NCBI GenBank assembly: GCA_017560945.1
Contig: JAFZDY010000044.1
Span: forward strand, 1-64,000
Origin: Bacteroidaceae bacterium
Lineage (GTDB): Bacteria > Bacteroidota > Bacteroidia > Bacteroidales > Bacteroidaceae
Direction: 5' to 3'
Length of the DNA stretch: 64,000 bases
Position numbers and translations under genes: made by a program. The notes beneath the pieces were generated by a model. That model saw only the letters and a program-made list of their open reading frames with translations, did no database searches and had not been told where the DNA came from. Below, in pieces: positions 1 through 9,068 of this stretch; the first letter of the stretch is position 1; every line of letters begins with the position of its first letter.

Positions 1-716
1 CATAATATCGTTACTTATCTGATATTTAAGTGACTTTTTCATCTTTGTGACATAGATTACGCCTCTTTGGGATAGCTCTTCAAACTTTTCGTAATCAATA
101 TAAGCTCTATCCATGGCTATTATGTCTCCTTTGCTCAGATGAGACGGTTTTAGCATAAACGAATCTTTGTTGCAGCTGATGTAAACTTGATGTCAGATGG
201 AACGCCCTCGTTGGCATGTATAACTGTGTGAACTTTTATTCCACCTTTCTTCTTGCCTGTTTTGGGATGGCGACCAACGCCCTTGAATAGAAGATTAGAG
301 AATAATGTAATGGTGGTGGGATCTGTTATTTGCAGTTTATTCATCCATTTGTGGGACTTATGATTTCGACTGTCCGATATAAGTTCATGACGATAGCGTG
401 CATATAAATCGCGATATACAGCCTCAAAAATAGCCTCACGACGACGTTTATTTGCATCTGCGAGTGTGCTACGACGTTATTCCTATATGAGGCAACTTGT
501 TAGTGTCTGCAAGCAGAGAGGTGCTTATCTCTCGCAAAGAACAAATCGTTTGATGACAGCATACAGCATAACGACTAAGTGAATCCACGCATTAAACCGT
601 TTTGTATAGCGTTCACCACCATTTTTACGGCTAATTTGAAGATTTTTATCCTTATCCAACAATTTTATTAACTGATTATACATCGGCTGTCCGATAAAAT
701 GTGTACTTTTGCTCAT
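1..716 (-). pseudogene. IS4-family transposase, decayed and cut by window edge
   Basis: Read on the minus strand from an ATG at 716, the first 60 residues match the N-terminal DUF4372 domain of IS4-type transposases (MSKSTHFIGQP, then a basic stretch and a hydrophobic segment). The frame breaks near 538, again near 478, and again near 167. In each case the conserved protein continues in another frame: SLREISTSLLADTNK, then TLADANKRRR through GRHPKTGKKKGGIKVH, then MLKPSHLSKGDIIAMDRAYIDYEKF. The last part holds the second acidic residue of the DDE centre. The first acidic motif reads ITDPTT instead of the usual DST. The gene runs off the window start. Three frameshifts make it very unlikely to be active. 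Confidence 0.85.
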
Positions 717-822
717 GGTTATTGTGTTTGTGCAAAAGCAAAATAACCAAAAAGGACTGATTCCTGCAATATAGAATCAGTCCTAATTTTTTATTCACTT
801 AAAAAAGTTTTATCGGACAGCA
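1..822 (-). mobile_element. Partial IS4-family insertion sequence, right end near 822
   Basis: The element holds the broken transposase and about 100 bases upstream of it. The outer end is placed at TTTTATCGGACAGC (808-821), just before unrelated sequence. A perfect 10-bp hairpin (GGACTGATTC at 754-763, GAATCAGTCC at 774-783) lies between the end and the transposase start. This is the usual position for a structure that blocks read-in transcription. The other end lies outside the window, so family and length are inferred from the transposase alone. Confidence 0.65.
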
Positions 823-835
823 ATAATAAAACAAT

Positions 836-873
836 ATCCGTAAAGCCTGTGTTAGGGCTATACGGATTTTTTG
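836..873 (+). terminator. Hairpin with T-run beside the IS end
   Basis: ATCCGTA (836-842) pairs with TACGGAT (861-867), with inner AGCC/GGCT pairing, followed by TTTTTT on the plus strand. No intact plus-strand gene lies upstream in the window, so it may have served a gene interrupted or displaced by the insertion sequence. It may also act as a two-way terminator for the minus-strand gene ending at 936. Confidence 0.5.
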
Positions 874-935
874 CATACAACTATTCTTTTGTTTATATAG
901 TCAGTAATGTCGTTAACAAGATGATATCACATCTC

Positions 936-1544
936 TTAAAATTTCTTTCCTGTTACGATAGAAGCCATCGTTAGGAAGATAATTTTGAAATCATAACCAA
1001 GTGAACGATTTGTTAAATATTCTAAATCCATACGTAGACGTTCGAGCATTTTCTCCATTGTATCCGTATATCCGTTGTAGAGGGTGGCAGGAGAGAATAT
1101 ACCAGGACGCATTAAATAGACGTATTGATAATCGGAGTTTTGCTCCATAATCTTTTCTGCAAAATAAGAACGCTCAGGACGAGGGCCTACTAAGGACATG
1201 TCGCCAATAAAAATGTTCCATAGTTGGGGTAATTCGTCTAAATGGTGGTCTCTGAGAAAACGGCCGACCTTGGTTAAACGGTCATCCTTTTCCTGACAAA
1301 GTTGGGGAACTCCGTTGTCTTCAGATTCAATAATCATAGAACGGAACTTGTAAATGGTGAAGAGTTCCCCTTTGTAACCCACACGTTCTTGAGAGAAAAT
1401 GGGCTTTCCTCCGTCTTCGATTTTGATAGCCAACCAAATAATTAGATAGAAAGGGAAGAGAAACAGCATTCCCAAAAATGAAATAAGAATGTCAATTAGA
1501 CGTTTTACACAACGTGCCAATGGCGACATAGCATCTTTATACAT
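936..1544 (-). CDS. Undecaprenyl-phosphate sugar-1-phosphate transferase
   Basis: A 202-residue protein of the bacterial sugar transferase family (PF02397). These enzymes start capsule or exopolysaccharide repeat units by moving a sugar phosphate from a nucleotide sugar to undecaprenyl phosphate at the inner face of the cytoplasmic membrane. One hydrophobic membrane segment covers residues 17-42. It is followed by the family motifs KFRSM (66-70), LDELPQLWN (102-110) and SLVGPRP (117-123). It is a short, catalytic-domain-only form without the N-terminal membrane bundle of WbaP/WcaJ. It is the last gene of a minus-strand group with a Wzi-like protein, which supports a role in surface polysaccharide. 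The sugar cannot be told from sequence. Confidence 0.88.
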   Translation of the reverse strand: MYKDAMSPLARCVKRLIDILISFLGMLFLFPFYLIIWLAIKIEDGGKPIFSQERVGYKGELFTIYKFRSMIIESEDNGVPQLCQEKDDRLTKVGRFLRDHHLDELPQLWNIFIGDMSLVGPRPERSYFAEKIMEQNSDYQYVYLMRPGIFSPATLYNGYTDTMEKMLERLRMDLEYLTNRSLGYDFKIIFLTMASIVTGKKF

Positions 1545-1626
1545 AGTAGTAGTTCTTACAAATAAGATTCTTGTTATTACTATTAACTGATATTTCTTAA
1601 ATTTATTATATGAAATCTTTCTTTTT

Positions 1627-2070
1627 TTAGAATTTCTTGAAAGTGAGTTCTCGTTGATTCGAACGTAGTATCATTTCGTTCGTATTTAGCCTTTTTATTG
1701 CATAGCGAGAGGTGAGCCCATCGAGATAAAAAGGAGCAAGGCTTTTGGAAGTTCCAACTATGCCTTCGTTCTGAAATATACGAAAGTTGTGTAATATTAG
1801 GGAGTCTCTTGTATGGATGAAACGTCCTATGTGTGTTTCGTATATTTCTCTACTTTCACTTCCATAAAGTCTTTTCACTGTGATGAGTTCTTGTTGTATG
1901 GAGTAATAAATACATTGTTCTTTGACGGATGTAATGGTTCCCTCTGGTAAATCCTCAACCATACGGAGATGCCACATACCATCAAGGTCGCCATTTATGT
2001 CCATTTTTCCACATGAATAGATGAAAGATGGTAGGCATCCTACCATAAAAACATATATTATTTTTTTCAT
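1627..2070 (-). CDS. Small lipoprotein, possibly lipocalin-like
   Basis: A 147-residue protein with a type II signal peptide; lipobox IYSC puts the lipidated cysteine at residue 20. The body begins GDLDGMWHLR and is rich in short beta-prone stretches, as in the lipocalin-like lipoproteins common in Bacteroidetes. That assignment is by general look only. It lies 24 bases after the Wzi-like gene and 82 bases before the sugar transferase on the same strand, so it probably belongs to the same transcript. No catalytic motif was seen. Confidence 0.6.
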   Translation of the reverse strand: MKKIIYVFMVGCLPSFIYSCGKMDINGDLDGMWHLRMVEDLPEGTITSVKEQCIYYSIQQELITVKRLYGSESREIYETHIGRFIHTRDSLILHNFRIFQNEGIVGTSKSLAPFYLDGLTSRYAIKRLNTNEMILRSNQRELTFKKF

Positions 2071-2094
2071 TTAATTGAATTGCTTTATTGATTT

Positions 2095-3627
2095 TTAAGG
2101 TAATTGTCCGATTTTACTCACGGTAAGCATTCCACCATAATTGTTTCCTATAATGGTTGTACCATGGTCGTATCCTATAGAACCTTTAATTTGCCATCCT
2201 TTCATTTGGGATGGATTATATGCTACTTCCAATATTGCCGAAATCTGTTCCTCAGTATCGATTAGAGGCATGTAGTAGCTACCCCAATGTTTGCTAAAGG
2301 ATATCATCAAGCGGTAGTCAATTTCTCTTGTAGGGGAACCGCAAAACCCAAAGTGATGGGTTTGCACGCGGTTATAGTAAAAGTTTATCTTTCCTGTAAT
2401 ATCATTAATAAAATTGGGATGATTGAATGTGTTATAAATGGGCGAAAGAATGAAAGGTGAACCTATTCCCATTCCCCAATGTTGCCATCCTGGATAGAGT
2501 AGATGATTGTAATAATTATCGACAGCACTGACTTGATCAGGTATTTCTGGGGTGTGGTCGTGATAAACGGCTCCTGCCTGATCTTTGCTATTCATGTATT
2601 CGTAGAGGAATGTGTGTACTAATGGGTTTTTCGGAAAGGTTACTTCTATTCCATACAATCCATCTTCCCATCCATATTCAAAAAACATCATAGAATGATC
2701 ATCGAACATGTGTTCGTAGTAAGCGCGTATATTCCAATCCTCTGGAGCATATGTAAGTGTAAAATGCCAACTTCCAATATGATTGCCTGAAGCATTGGCA
2801 TAGCTTTCACCATCGGAAGTTTCTCCATCGGTAGCATCTCCCCCCATTGGGATGAGTGCTTCAAAGAATTCTTTGAACCCGCTTCCTATTTTGAAATCAT
2901 TGGTCTGTATGTTTTGTCGTCCCCATGTGACGTTGTATGCATGTCCTCCAAATTGATTAGCCATTTCCAAAGCTCCTTCAAAATATAGGGGGAATGTCTT
3001 TTCGTTTCCTATTTTCATGTATCCGGCTTTCACATGATGCAGTGCATTTAATGTGTATCGTTTACCTGTTGCTACAAATTCCTGTTGCCAATTGTTGTCG
3101 GTGTACATTCCATATCCAAGGAAACCTTTGATGTGTACCCAATCATTTGTACCTGGAATGGTGACGTATTCTGGAAGTTCAAAACGTACCTGAGGCACGG
3201 GGCGTGCGTTGGTGCCAAAGATGAGGCCGCCACTACTAAGAAGAGGATTTTTTAAGGCAGAGGGACGCTCTTTGCTACCAATGCTCAGTTGCATACCCTT
3301 CCAAGCAATGTCGTAATAGGCTTGCTGAACAATAAACGAAGATGTGTGATTATATGCCCCTGCTAATTCAATACCAAAGCCATGTTGCCAGTTACGATGG
3401 CTATCCTCCTTGGTAGAACGGAAGAGGCCTGCTTTCAGATAACCGCTATTGGCCTCGGTTGAGAAAAGACCGTGTCTGTTGGCTGTAAACCAAAAAGGTG
3501 CAAAGTTTTCACCATTGCTCCATGCTACGGAACTTTCAATATTGTATGTGATGCCTTTGTGTATGGACTGTCCAAAGATGTGGGTACAACATATAAGCAG
3601 ACATACCAAACAAAATGTGTGTTTCAT
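2095..3627 (-). CDS. Capsule assembly Wzi family outer-membrane protein
   Basis: A 510-residue protein with a signal peptide (MKHTFCLVCLLICC through IFGQ, about residues 1-20) and many alternating aromatic and polar strands typical of an outer-membrane beta-barrel. It matches the Bacteroidetes Caps_assemb_Wzi family (PF14052). A typical family segment is GGLIFGTNARPVPQ followed by VTIPGTNDWVHIKG. Wzi proteins help hold capsule at the outer membrane. The ATG at 3627 is preferred because it starts the signal peptide; an ATG 30 bases upstream would add ten polar residues in front of it. Its downstream neighbours are a lipoprotein and a sugar transferase, consistent with polysaccharide export. 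Confidence 0.85.
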   Translation of the reverse strand: MKHTFCLVCLLICCTHIFGQSIHKGITYNIESSVAWSNGENFAPFWFTANRHGLFSTEANSGYLKAGLFRSTKEDSHRNWQHGFGIELAGAYNHTSSFIVQQAYYDIAWKGMQLSIGSKERPSALKNPLLSSGGLIFGTNARPVPQVRFELPEYVTIPGTNDWVHIKGFLGYGMYTDNNWQQEFVATGKRYTLNALHHVKAGYMKIGNEKTFPLYFEGALEMANQFGGHAYNVTWGRQNIQTNDFKIGSGFKEFFEALIPMGGDATDGETSDGESYANASGNHIGSWHFTLTYAPEDWNIRAYYEHMFDDHSMMFFEYGWEDGLYGIEVTFPKNPLVHTFLYEYMNSKDQAGAVYHDHTPEIPDQVSAVDNYYNHLLYPGWQHWGMGIGSPFILSPIYNTFNHPNFINDITGKINFYYNRVQTHHFGFCGSPTREIDYRLMISFSKHWGSYYMPLIDTEEQISAILEVAYNPSQMKGWQIKGSIGYDHGTTIIGNNYGGMLTVSKIGQLP

Positions 3628-3694
3628 ATATATTCTTTCGTTTATATCGGTGTGCAAAGATATGAATATTCCCTAATATATACACAAAAAACGA

Positions 3695-3759
3695 GCGCGG
3701 ATTACATGGATTACACGGTTTTTTATGAATTTATCCGTGTCGTCCGCGTAACCCGCGCC
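3695..3759. repeat. Dispersed palindromic repeat, copy 1
   Basis: Left arm GCGCGGATTACATGGATTAC (from 3695) pairs with the right arm 3735-3759 across a 16-base loop. The CGGATTA/TAATCCG words recur at 5856-5923, 54151-54219 and 58989-59060. It sits between pgk and the wzi-like gene and could also act as a transcription barrier. Confidence 0.7.
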
Positions 3760-3783
3760 GAATATAATTGTTATCTAACTATC

Positions 3784-5034
3784 TTATCCCTTGATCGCAG
3801 CGATACCCGGAAGTACCTTACCTTCGATAGCCTCGAGCAATGCACCACCACCAGTAGAGATGTATGATACTTGGTCAGCCATACCAAACTTGTTGATGCA
3901 TGCTACAGAGTCACCACCACCGATGAGTGAGAATGCTCCGTTAGCAGTTGCCTTAGCAATAGCCTCAGCAATAGCACGGCTACCTGCAGTGAAGTTATCC
4001 ATTTCGAATACACCTGCAGGACCATTCCAAAGGATTGTCTTAGCGGGTTCGATAGCAGCAGCAAATGCTACACGGCTTTCGGGACCTGCATCGAGACCTT
4101 CGAAACCTGCGGGGATGTTACCTGAAGGACAGATCTGAGTGTTACAATCATTCTTGAAGTCGTCACCTGCTACACAGTCAGTTGCCAATACGAGGTTCAC
4201 ACCCTTAGCCTTAGCCTGCTCCATGATGCTGAGAGCGAGGTCGAGCTTGTCGTTTTCGCAGATTGACTGACCTACTTCACCACCCATAGCCTTGGCGAAA
4301 GTGTATGTCATACCACCGCAGAGGATGAGGTTGTCTACCTTGTCCATCAAGTTTTCGATGATACCAATCTTTGTAGAAACTTTTGAACCACCCATAATAG
4401 CAGTGAAGGGACGATTGATGTTGCTGAGGATGTTGTCAACAGCAGTTACTTCCTTCTCCATCAAGTAACCGAGCATCTTGTGGTCAGCATCGAAGCTGTC
4501 AGCGATAACGGCAGTTGAAGCGTGCTTGCGGTGAGCAGTACCGAAGGCATCGTTCACGTAGCAATCAGCATAGCTTGCCAAAGTCTTGGCGAACTCCTTC
4601 TGGCTTGCCTTCATTGCTTTCTTAGCCTCTTCGTATGCGGGATCTTCCTTGTCGATACCTACGGGCTTACCTTCTTCTTCAGCATAGAAGCGGAGGTTTT
4701 CGAGCAACAATGCTTCACCGGGTTGCAAAGCAGCAGCTGCTTCAGAAGCCTTAGCGCAGTCGTCAGCGAACTTAACGGCAACACCTAACTTCTCTGATAC
4801 AGCGTCTACGATCTGGCTCAAAGAGTATTTTGCATTCACTTTACCTTTGGGCTTACCCATGTGTGACATGATGATAACGCTACCACCGTCTGCCAAAATC
4901 TTCTTCAAAGTGGGCAGAGCACCGCGGATACGGGTGTCGTCAGTGATTTTACCATTTTCATCCAGGGGTACGTTGAAGTCAACACGTACGATTGCCTTCT
5001 TTCCGGCAAAGTTGAAATTGTCAATTGTCTGCAT
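3784..5034 (-). CDS. pgk: Phosphoglycerate kinase
   Basis: A full-length (416 residues) cytoplasmic enzyme that moves phosphate from 1,3-bisphosphoglycerate to ADP in glycolysis. The family signature appears near the N-terminus ([15 protein letters not shown], about residues 16-30). [10 protein letters not shown] follows near 57-66, the hinge region [10 protein letters not shown] near 215, and the nucleotide-loop GGGDSVA and STGGGALLE motifs sit near the C-terminus. The start has the usual [13 protein letters not shown] opening. A TACCTTTG -7 element lies about 60 bases upstream. It is probably transcribed alone; nth upstream is 117 bases away. Confidence 0.97.
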   Translation of the reverse strand: MQTIDNFNFAGKKAIVRVDFNVPLDENGKITDDTRIRGALPTLKKILADGGSVIIMSHMGKPKGKVNAKYSLSQIVDAVSEKLGVAVKFADDCAKASEAAAALQPGEALLLENLRFYAEEEGKPVGIDKEDPAYEEAKKAMKASQKEFAKTLASYADCYVNDAFGTAHRKHASTAVIADSFDADHKMLGYLMEKEVTAVDNILSNINRPFTAIMGGSKVSTKIGIIENLMDKVDNLILCGGMTYTFAKAMGGEVGQSICENDKLDLALSIMEQAKAKGVNLVLATDCVAGDDFKNDCNTQICPSGNIPAGFEGLDAGPESRVAFAAAIEPAKTILWNGPAGVFEMDNFTAGSRAIAEAIAKATANGAFSLIGGGDSVACINKFGMADQVSYISTGGGALLEAIEGKVLPGIAAIKG

Positions 5035-5094
5035 AATCTTTTAAACGTTTAAGTTATTATGATAATTTTTGAATATTGTCACTTAATACGTCGG

Positions 5095-5102
5095 CAAAGG
5101 TA
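5095..5102 (-). promoter_or_regulatory. -7 element of pgk
   Basis: The minus strand reads TACCTTTG, the Bacteroidetes -7 consensus, 60 bases upstream of the pgk start codon. A clear TTTG -33 element was not found at the expected distance. Confidence 0.55.
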
Positions 5103-5151
5103 GGGTTTTCTTTTATATTTCCGAAGGAAAACTTTCCAATAATCTTTTGTT

Positions 5152-5832
5152 TTAGATGTTTTTGTCCTGTTTTTGTTTTGCTTCGGATAAATTGTACACT
5201 TTTTTGTAATGCTTACATAGCAAACGTATGCCGCACGATTCACACTTGGGACGTAGGGCTGTGCAGGTGTATCGCCCATGAAGGATGAGCCAATGGTGCG
5301 CGGTGGCTATGATACCTTTGGGGAAATATTTGACGAGTTCCTTTTCGACGGCGAGTGGGGTGGTGTGCTTAGCCGTGACAAGGCCGATACGATGACTTAC
5401 ACGAAAGACATGAGTATCTACGGGCATTGCATCGCGTCCCCAAATGACGGCTTGCATCACGTTGGCTGTCTTACGTCCTACACCTGGGAGTTTTACCAAG
5501 TCGTCCAAATTGTCGGGCACTTCGCCTCCAAACTCTTTCATCAACATCTGAGCCATTCCTACGAGGTGTTTGGCCTTGTTATTTGGGTAGGAGACACTAC
5601 TTACGTACTCAAAGATGACTTCGGGTGTGGCTGCGGCCAATGCTTCAGGGGTGGGGTAGTCGTGAAAAAGGGCTGGTGTCACCATGTTAACCCGCTTGTC
5701 GGTGCATTGGGCGGATAGGATGACGGCTACCAATAGTTGAAAAGGAGTTTCGTAGTGTAGTTCCGTCTCGGCCACAGGCATTGCCTCTTGAAAATAGGCA
5801 GTTACTTGGTCGTATAAGTCTTGTTTCTTCAT
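5152..5832 (-). CDS. nth: Endonuclease III
   Basis: A 226-residue DNA glycosylase/AP lyase that removes oxidised pyrimidines in base excision repair. The helix-hairpin-helix is visible as LPGVGRKTANVM, with the catalytic lysine in this segment, followed by the catalytic aspartate in VDTHVFRVSHR. The C-terminus has a complete 4Fe-4S ligand set with C-X6-C-X2-C-X5-C spacing (CTALRPKC, CESC, CGIRLLC). Length is normal for the family. It sits between pheS and pgk on the same strand; the palindromic repeat at 5856-5923 separates it from pheS. Confidence 0.96.
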   Translation of the reverse strand: MKKQDLYDQVTAYFQEAMPVAETELHYETPFQLLVAVILSAQCTDKRVNMVTPALFHDYPTPEALAAATPEVIFEYVSSVSYPNNKAKHLVGMAQMLMKEFGGEVPDNLDDLVKLPGVGRKTANVMQAVIWGRDAMPVDTHVFRVSHRIGLVTAKHTTPLAVEKELVKYFPKGIIATAHHWLILHGRYTCTALRPKCESCGIRLLCKHYKKVYNLSEAKQKQDKNI

Positions 5833-5855
5833 CCCAATGGAATTTGTTGTTTAAA

Positions 5856-5923
5856 CACGAATGACGCAGATGACGCGGATTATTGAAGTGAATACATATC
5901 CGTGTTATCTGCGTCATCCGCGT
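5856..5923. repeat. Dispersed palindromic repeat, copy 2
   Basis: Arms 5856-5880 (containing ATGACGCAGATGACGCGGAT) and 5898-5923 (containing TCTGCGTCATCCGCGT) are nearly perfect inverted copies. They fill the pheS-nth intergenic space. Same family as 3695-3759. Confidence 0.75.
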
Positions 5924-5938
5924 CTGTAAAATGTATGA

Positions 5939-6976
5939 TTAGTTAGCCGATTCGAATTCCTTCAAGAAGCGGATATCGTTTTCGGAGAACATACGCAAGT
6001 CTTTTACCTGATACTTCAAGTTAGTGATACGCTCGACACCAAGTCCGAAGGCATAACCACTGTATACTTTGCTGTCGATGCCGCTGGCTTCCAATACATT
6101 GGGGTCAACCATACCGCATCCGAGGATTTCAACCCAACCAGTGTGCTTACAGAAAGCGCAACCCTTTCCGCCACAGATGTTGCAACTGATGTCCATCTCG
6201 GCTGAAGGTTCGGTGAAGGGGAAGTATGAGGGGCGGAGACGAATCTTGGTTTCGTTACCAAACATCTCTTTTGCAAAGAGAAGGAGCACTTGCTTCAAAT
6301 CGGTGAACGATACGTTCTTGTCGATATAGAGCCCCTCGATTTGGTGGAAGAAGCAGTGTGCGCGATAGCTGATGGCCTCGTTTCTGTACACACGACCTGG
6401 GCAAAGGATGCGGATAGGAGGTTCAGGAGTGTTCTCCATGCCTCGTACTTGCACGCTACTTGTGTGGGTGCGCAAGATGATATTCTTTGTTACATCCTCG
6501 GCATTTTGTTCGATGAAGAAGGTGTCTTGCATGTCGCGAGCCGGATGGTCAGCGGCAAAGTTCAACTTGGTGAATACGTGAAGGTCATCCTCTACCTCGG
6601 GGCCTTCAGCGATGCTGAATCCCAATCGGGCAAAGATGTCGATGATTTCGTTCTTTACGATAGAGAGCGGGTGACGTGTACCCAGTCCTACGGGGTAAGC
6701 GGTACGAGTAAGGTCAAGTTCGTTTGCACCATTATCCTGGTTGGCAAAGTTTTCCTTCAATGTGTTGATGCGCTCTTGAGCCTTGTTTTTCAACTCGTTC
6801 AGTTTCATTCCCACCTCTTTCTTCTGCTCGGCGGGTACATTGCGGAAGTCGGCCATCAAGTCGTTGATGGCACCTTTCTTACTCAAATATTTGATGCGGA
6901 GAGCCTCTAATTCTTCGGCATTTCCGGCTTGCAAATTCTCAATTTCAGCAAGCAATTGCTCTATTTTTTCAATCAT
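5939..6976 (-). CDS. pheS: Phenylalanine--tRNA ligase alpha subunit
   Basis: A 345-residue class II aminoacyl-tRNA synthetase subunit that charges tRNA-Phe together with PheT. The N-terminal coiled-coil region (about residues 1-90, rich in Glu, Lys and Leu) is followed by the catalytic core: HPLSIVKNEI, the motif 2 region GRVYRNEAISYRAHCFFHQIEG, and motif 3 GYAFGLGVERI. A zinc-like cysteine cluster (CNICGGKGCAFC) is present, as in many bacterial PheS. pheT is not adjacent, which is common in Bacteroidetes. A -7 element TAACTTTG lies 40 bases upstream. Confidence 0.96.
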   Translation of the reverse strand: MIEKIEQLLAEIENLQAGNAEELEALRIKYLSKKGAINDLMADFRNVPAEQKKEVGMKLNELKNKAQERINTLKENFANQDNGANELDLTRTAYPVGLGTRHPLSIVKNEIIDIFARLGFSIAEGPEVEDDLHVFTKLNFAADHPARDMQDTFFIEQNAEDVTKNIILRTHTSSVQVRGMENTPEPPIRILCPGRVYRNEAISYRAHCFFHQIEGLYIDKNVSFTDLKQVLLLFAKEMFGNETKIRLRPSYFPFTEPSAEMDISCNICGGKGCAFCKHTGWVEILGCGMVDPNVLEASGIDSKVYSGYAFGLGVERITNLKYQVKDLRMFSENDIRFLKEFESAN

Positions 6977-7015
6977 ATATGGATAGTTGTTTGTTCATTT
7001 TTTGCAAAAACGCCG

Positions 7016-7054
7016 CAAAGTTAACCATTAAAACCGAAAAAAGCGTTACTTTTG
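7016..7054. promoter_or_regulatory. Divergent promoter region of pheS and the DUF4348 gene
   Basis: On the minus strand TAACTTTG (7016-7023) faces pheS. On the plus strand TACTTTTG (7047-7054) faces the lipoprotein gene at 7096. Both fit the Bacteroidetes -7 pattern. The two -7 elements are only 23 bases apart, so the two promoters must overlap. Confidence 0.5.
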
Positions 7055-7095
7055 CAGATAAATTTGTAACGAAACGGTTTATCTGATTATATAGA

Positions 7096-7968
7096 ATGAA
7101 AAAGGGACTGTTAGGTTTTTGTATTGCAATGTGTCTTTTTGTGGCTTGTGGCAAGCGTCAAGGCGAATCGCAACCAACCCTGTCGACACCCGTGTTGGTC
7201 ACCTCAGACAAAGTGTATTTGGATACTTTGGAAGAGGGGGATTTGGAAGAACTTTTTTTCTCTCCTGTGGAGGAAAACTTTTTCTCAGGTAGGGACGGAA
7301 TTTTTGAAGAGTTTCTCTATGAATTTTGTGCCGATAGTGCCATGCAGATGCATCGCATACATTTTCCCCTTCCATACCTCCACTCGGGTGAGGAGACAAT
7401 GTTGTCCGAGGAGGATTGGACAACTCTTGGGTTGCTCAAATTGACGGATATCTATCACACACTTTTTGAACACGATGCTGAGATGGATATCGAGCGCGAT
7501 ACTTCGGTGAGAAAAGCAAACTTAGAGTGTGTGGATATGAAGAGCAAGGTGGTGCGCGTGTTCTCATTTGAGAAGCAGGGCGAGTGGTGGATGCTCCATC
7601 GCATCAACGAACTTATGTTCAATGAGTATCGTCATTGTGACTTCTACTCTTTCTACTATCGCTTTATCACTGATAGTCTCTATCAGAGTGTGCATGTGAA
7701 CGATCCTATGACCTTTGTAACTGTTGACCCTGAGGATGACTTTAACATATTGGAAGCCAATATCGATATGGAGCAATGGTTTGCCTTTAATCCCTTGTTG
7801 CCCGAGCATCTGTTGATGAATGTCGAATATGGGGTAAAACCCTCTCGACGTCCGACTCGCAAAATATTGACTTGTAAGAGTCTGGGTGGAAATTTCAATA
7901 CTACCTCTTACTTCCGTCGAATCGGTGGTGAGTGGGTGCTTACCCGATTTGAGGATATGAGTAATTGA
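7096..7968 (+). CDS. DUF4348-type lipoprotein
   Basis: A 290-residue predicted lipoprotein. MKKGLLGFCIAMCLFVAC gives a short hydrophobic signal with the lipidated cysteine at residue 18. The rest is acidic and rich in aromatic residues (for example WWMLHRINELMFNEY and DFYSFYYRFITDS), with duplicated-looking strand/helix segments. It resembles the DUF4348 family of Bacteroidales; function is unknown. It is followed after 70 bases by murB, with its own promoter facing away from pheS. No catalytic residues can be pointed to. Confidence 0.72.
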   Translation: MKKGLLGFCIAMCLFVACGKRQGESQPTLSTPVLVTSDKVYLDTLEEGDLEELFFSPVEENFFSGRDGIFEEFLYEFCADSAMQMHRIHFPLPYLHSGEETMLSEEDWTTLGLLKLTDIYHTLFEHDAEMDIERDTSVRKANLECVDMKSKVVRVFSFEKQGEWWMLHRINELMFNEYRHCDFYSFYYRFITDSLYQSVHVNDPMTFVTVDPEDDFNILEANIDMEQWFAFNPLLPEHLLMNVEYGVKPSRRPTRKILTCKSLGGNFNTTSYFRRIGGEWVLTRFEDMSN

Positions 7969-8038
7969 GAGAAAATGTTTAAAGTTGGCAAACTATGCAA
8001 GTCAAGGCTCAAAGTTGTAAGTAGTAATAAATAGAGAA

Positions 8039-9064
8039 ATGAAACACTATACCCATCACTCCTTGAAATCCCTCCATACATTTGGTATGGATGTGTGTGC
8101 GTCTCATTTTGTCGAATATGATTCGGTGGAAGAGTTGCAAGCATTGCTCATTCGTTTACAATCGGAGTGGGCAACACTTCCTTGGCTTCATATCGGTGGA
8201 GGAAGTAACTTATTGTTTTCTTCCGATACTTTCCAAGGGGTTGTAATGCATTCAGCCATAGGCGGTTGGCAGGTGGTGATGGAGGACGAAACATCTGTCC
8301 ACTTGCGTGTGGGTGCAGGTGTAGTGTGGGATGAGTTGGTGGCCCATTGTGTCAATCAAGGGTGGGGAGGTATGGAGAATCTCTCCCTTATTCCTGGTGA
8401 AGTAGGTGCCAGTGCCGTGCAAAACATAGGTGCCTATGGAATAGAAGCCAAGGACTTGATAGTGTCGGTAGAGACCATTGAGGTGGCTACTGGAAGTGAA
8501 CGTACGTTTGAATGTGACGAATGCGACTATGGCTATCGTCAAAGTATTTTCAAAGGAAAGTTGAAGGGGAAATACATTGTCACTCATGTGACCTATCGTT
8601 TGCAGAAACAACCCATTTTCCGCCTTGACTATGGAAATATTCGCCTTGAACTTGAACGTATGGGTGGAGAGATTACTTTGGATGCCATTCGTCGAGCCGT
8701 CATCAACATTAGAGAAAGCAAGTTGCCCGATCCTAAGGTAATGGGAAATGCTGGAAGTTTCTTCATGAATCCAGTGGTTGCTCGTACGATGATGGAGCAT
8801 ATTCGTAAAGAGTATCCACAAATGCCTTATTATGAGGTGGATGTTGACCATGTGAAGATACCTGCTGGATGGATGATTGAACAATGTGGTTGGAAGGGTA
8901 AAGCTATGGGGCGTGCGGCCGTGCACGATCGACAAGCACTTGTATTGGTAAACTTAGGAGGAGCTACTGGTCGCGAGGTGATGGCATTGAGTGATGCTGT
9001 TCGTCACGATGTAAAGGAAAAGTTTGGCATCGACATTCGCCCAGAGGTGAATTTTATAATGTAA
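8039..9064 (+). CDS. murB: UDP-N-acetylmuramate dehydrogenase
   Basis: A 341-residue cytoplasmic flavoenzyme that reduces UDP-GlcNAc enolpyruvate to UDP-MurNAc in peptidoglycan synthesis. The FAD-binding segment shows [12 protein letters not shown] (about residues 47-58) and [22 protein letters not shown] (split across about 115-137). The catalytic serine lies in [10 protein letters not shown], and the C-terminal catalytic glutamate in RPEVNFIM. The size and the YGYRQSIFK segment fit the E. coli-like type I MurB. The next gene starts 4 bases after the stop, so the two are likely co-translated. Confidence 0.96.
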   Translation: MKHYTHHSLKSLHTFGMDVCASHFVEYDSVEELQALLIRLQSEWATLPWLHIGGGSNLLFSSDTFQGVVMHSAIGGWQVVMEDETSVHLRVGAGVVWDELVAHCVNQGWGGMENLSLIPGEVGASAVQNIGAYGIEAKDLIVSVETIEVATGSERTFECDECDYGYRQSIFKGKLKGKYIVTHVTYRLQKQPIFRLDYGNIRLELERMGGEITLDAIRRAVINIRESKLPDPKVMGNAGSFFMNPVVARTMMEHIRKEYPQMPYYEVDVDHVKIPAGWMIEQCGWKGKAMGRAAVHDRQALVLVNLGGATGREVMALSDAVRHDVKEKFGIDIRPEVNFIM

Positions 9065-9068
9065 AGGA

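Noticed and set aside
3472..3867. Plus-strand open frame of 131 residues over the start of the wzi-like gene and the end of pgk
   Set aside because: It is antisense to two recognised genes and covers an intergenic palindrome; no start signal or family likeness.
6290..6910. Plus-strand open frame of 206 residues opposite pheS
   Set aside because: It is the antisense of a conserved gene; codon pattern and composition follow from pheS.
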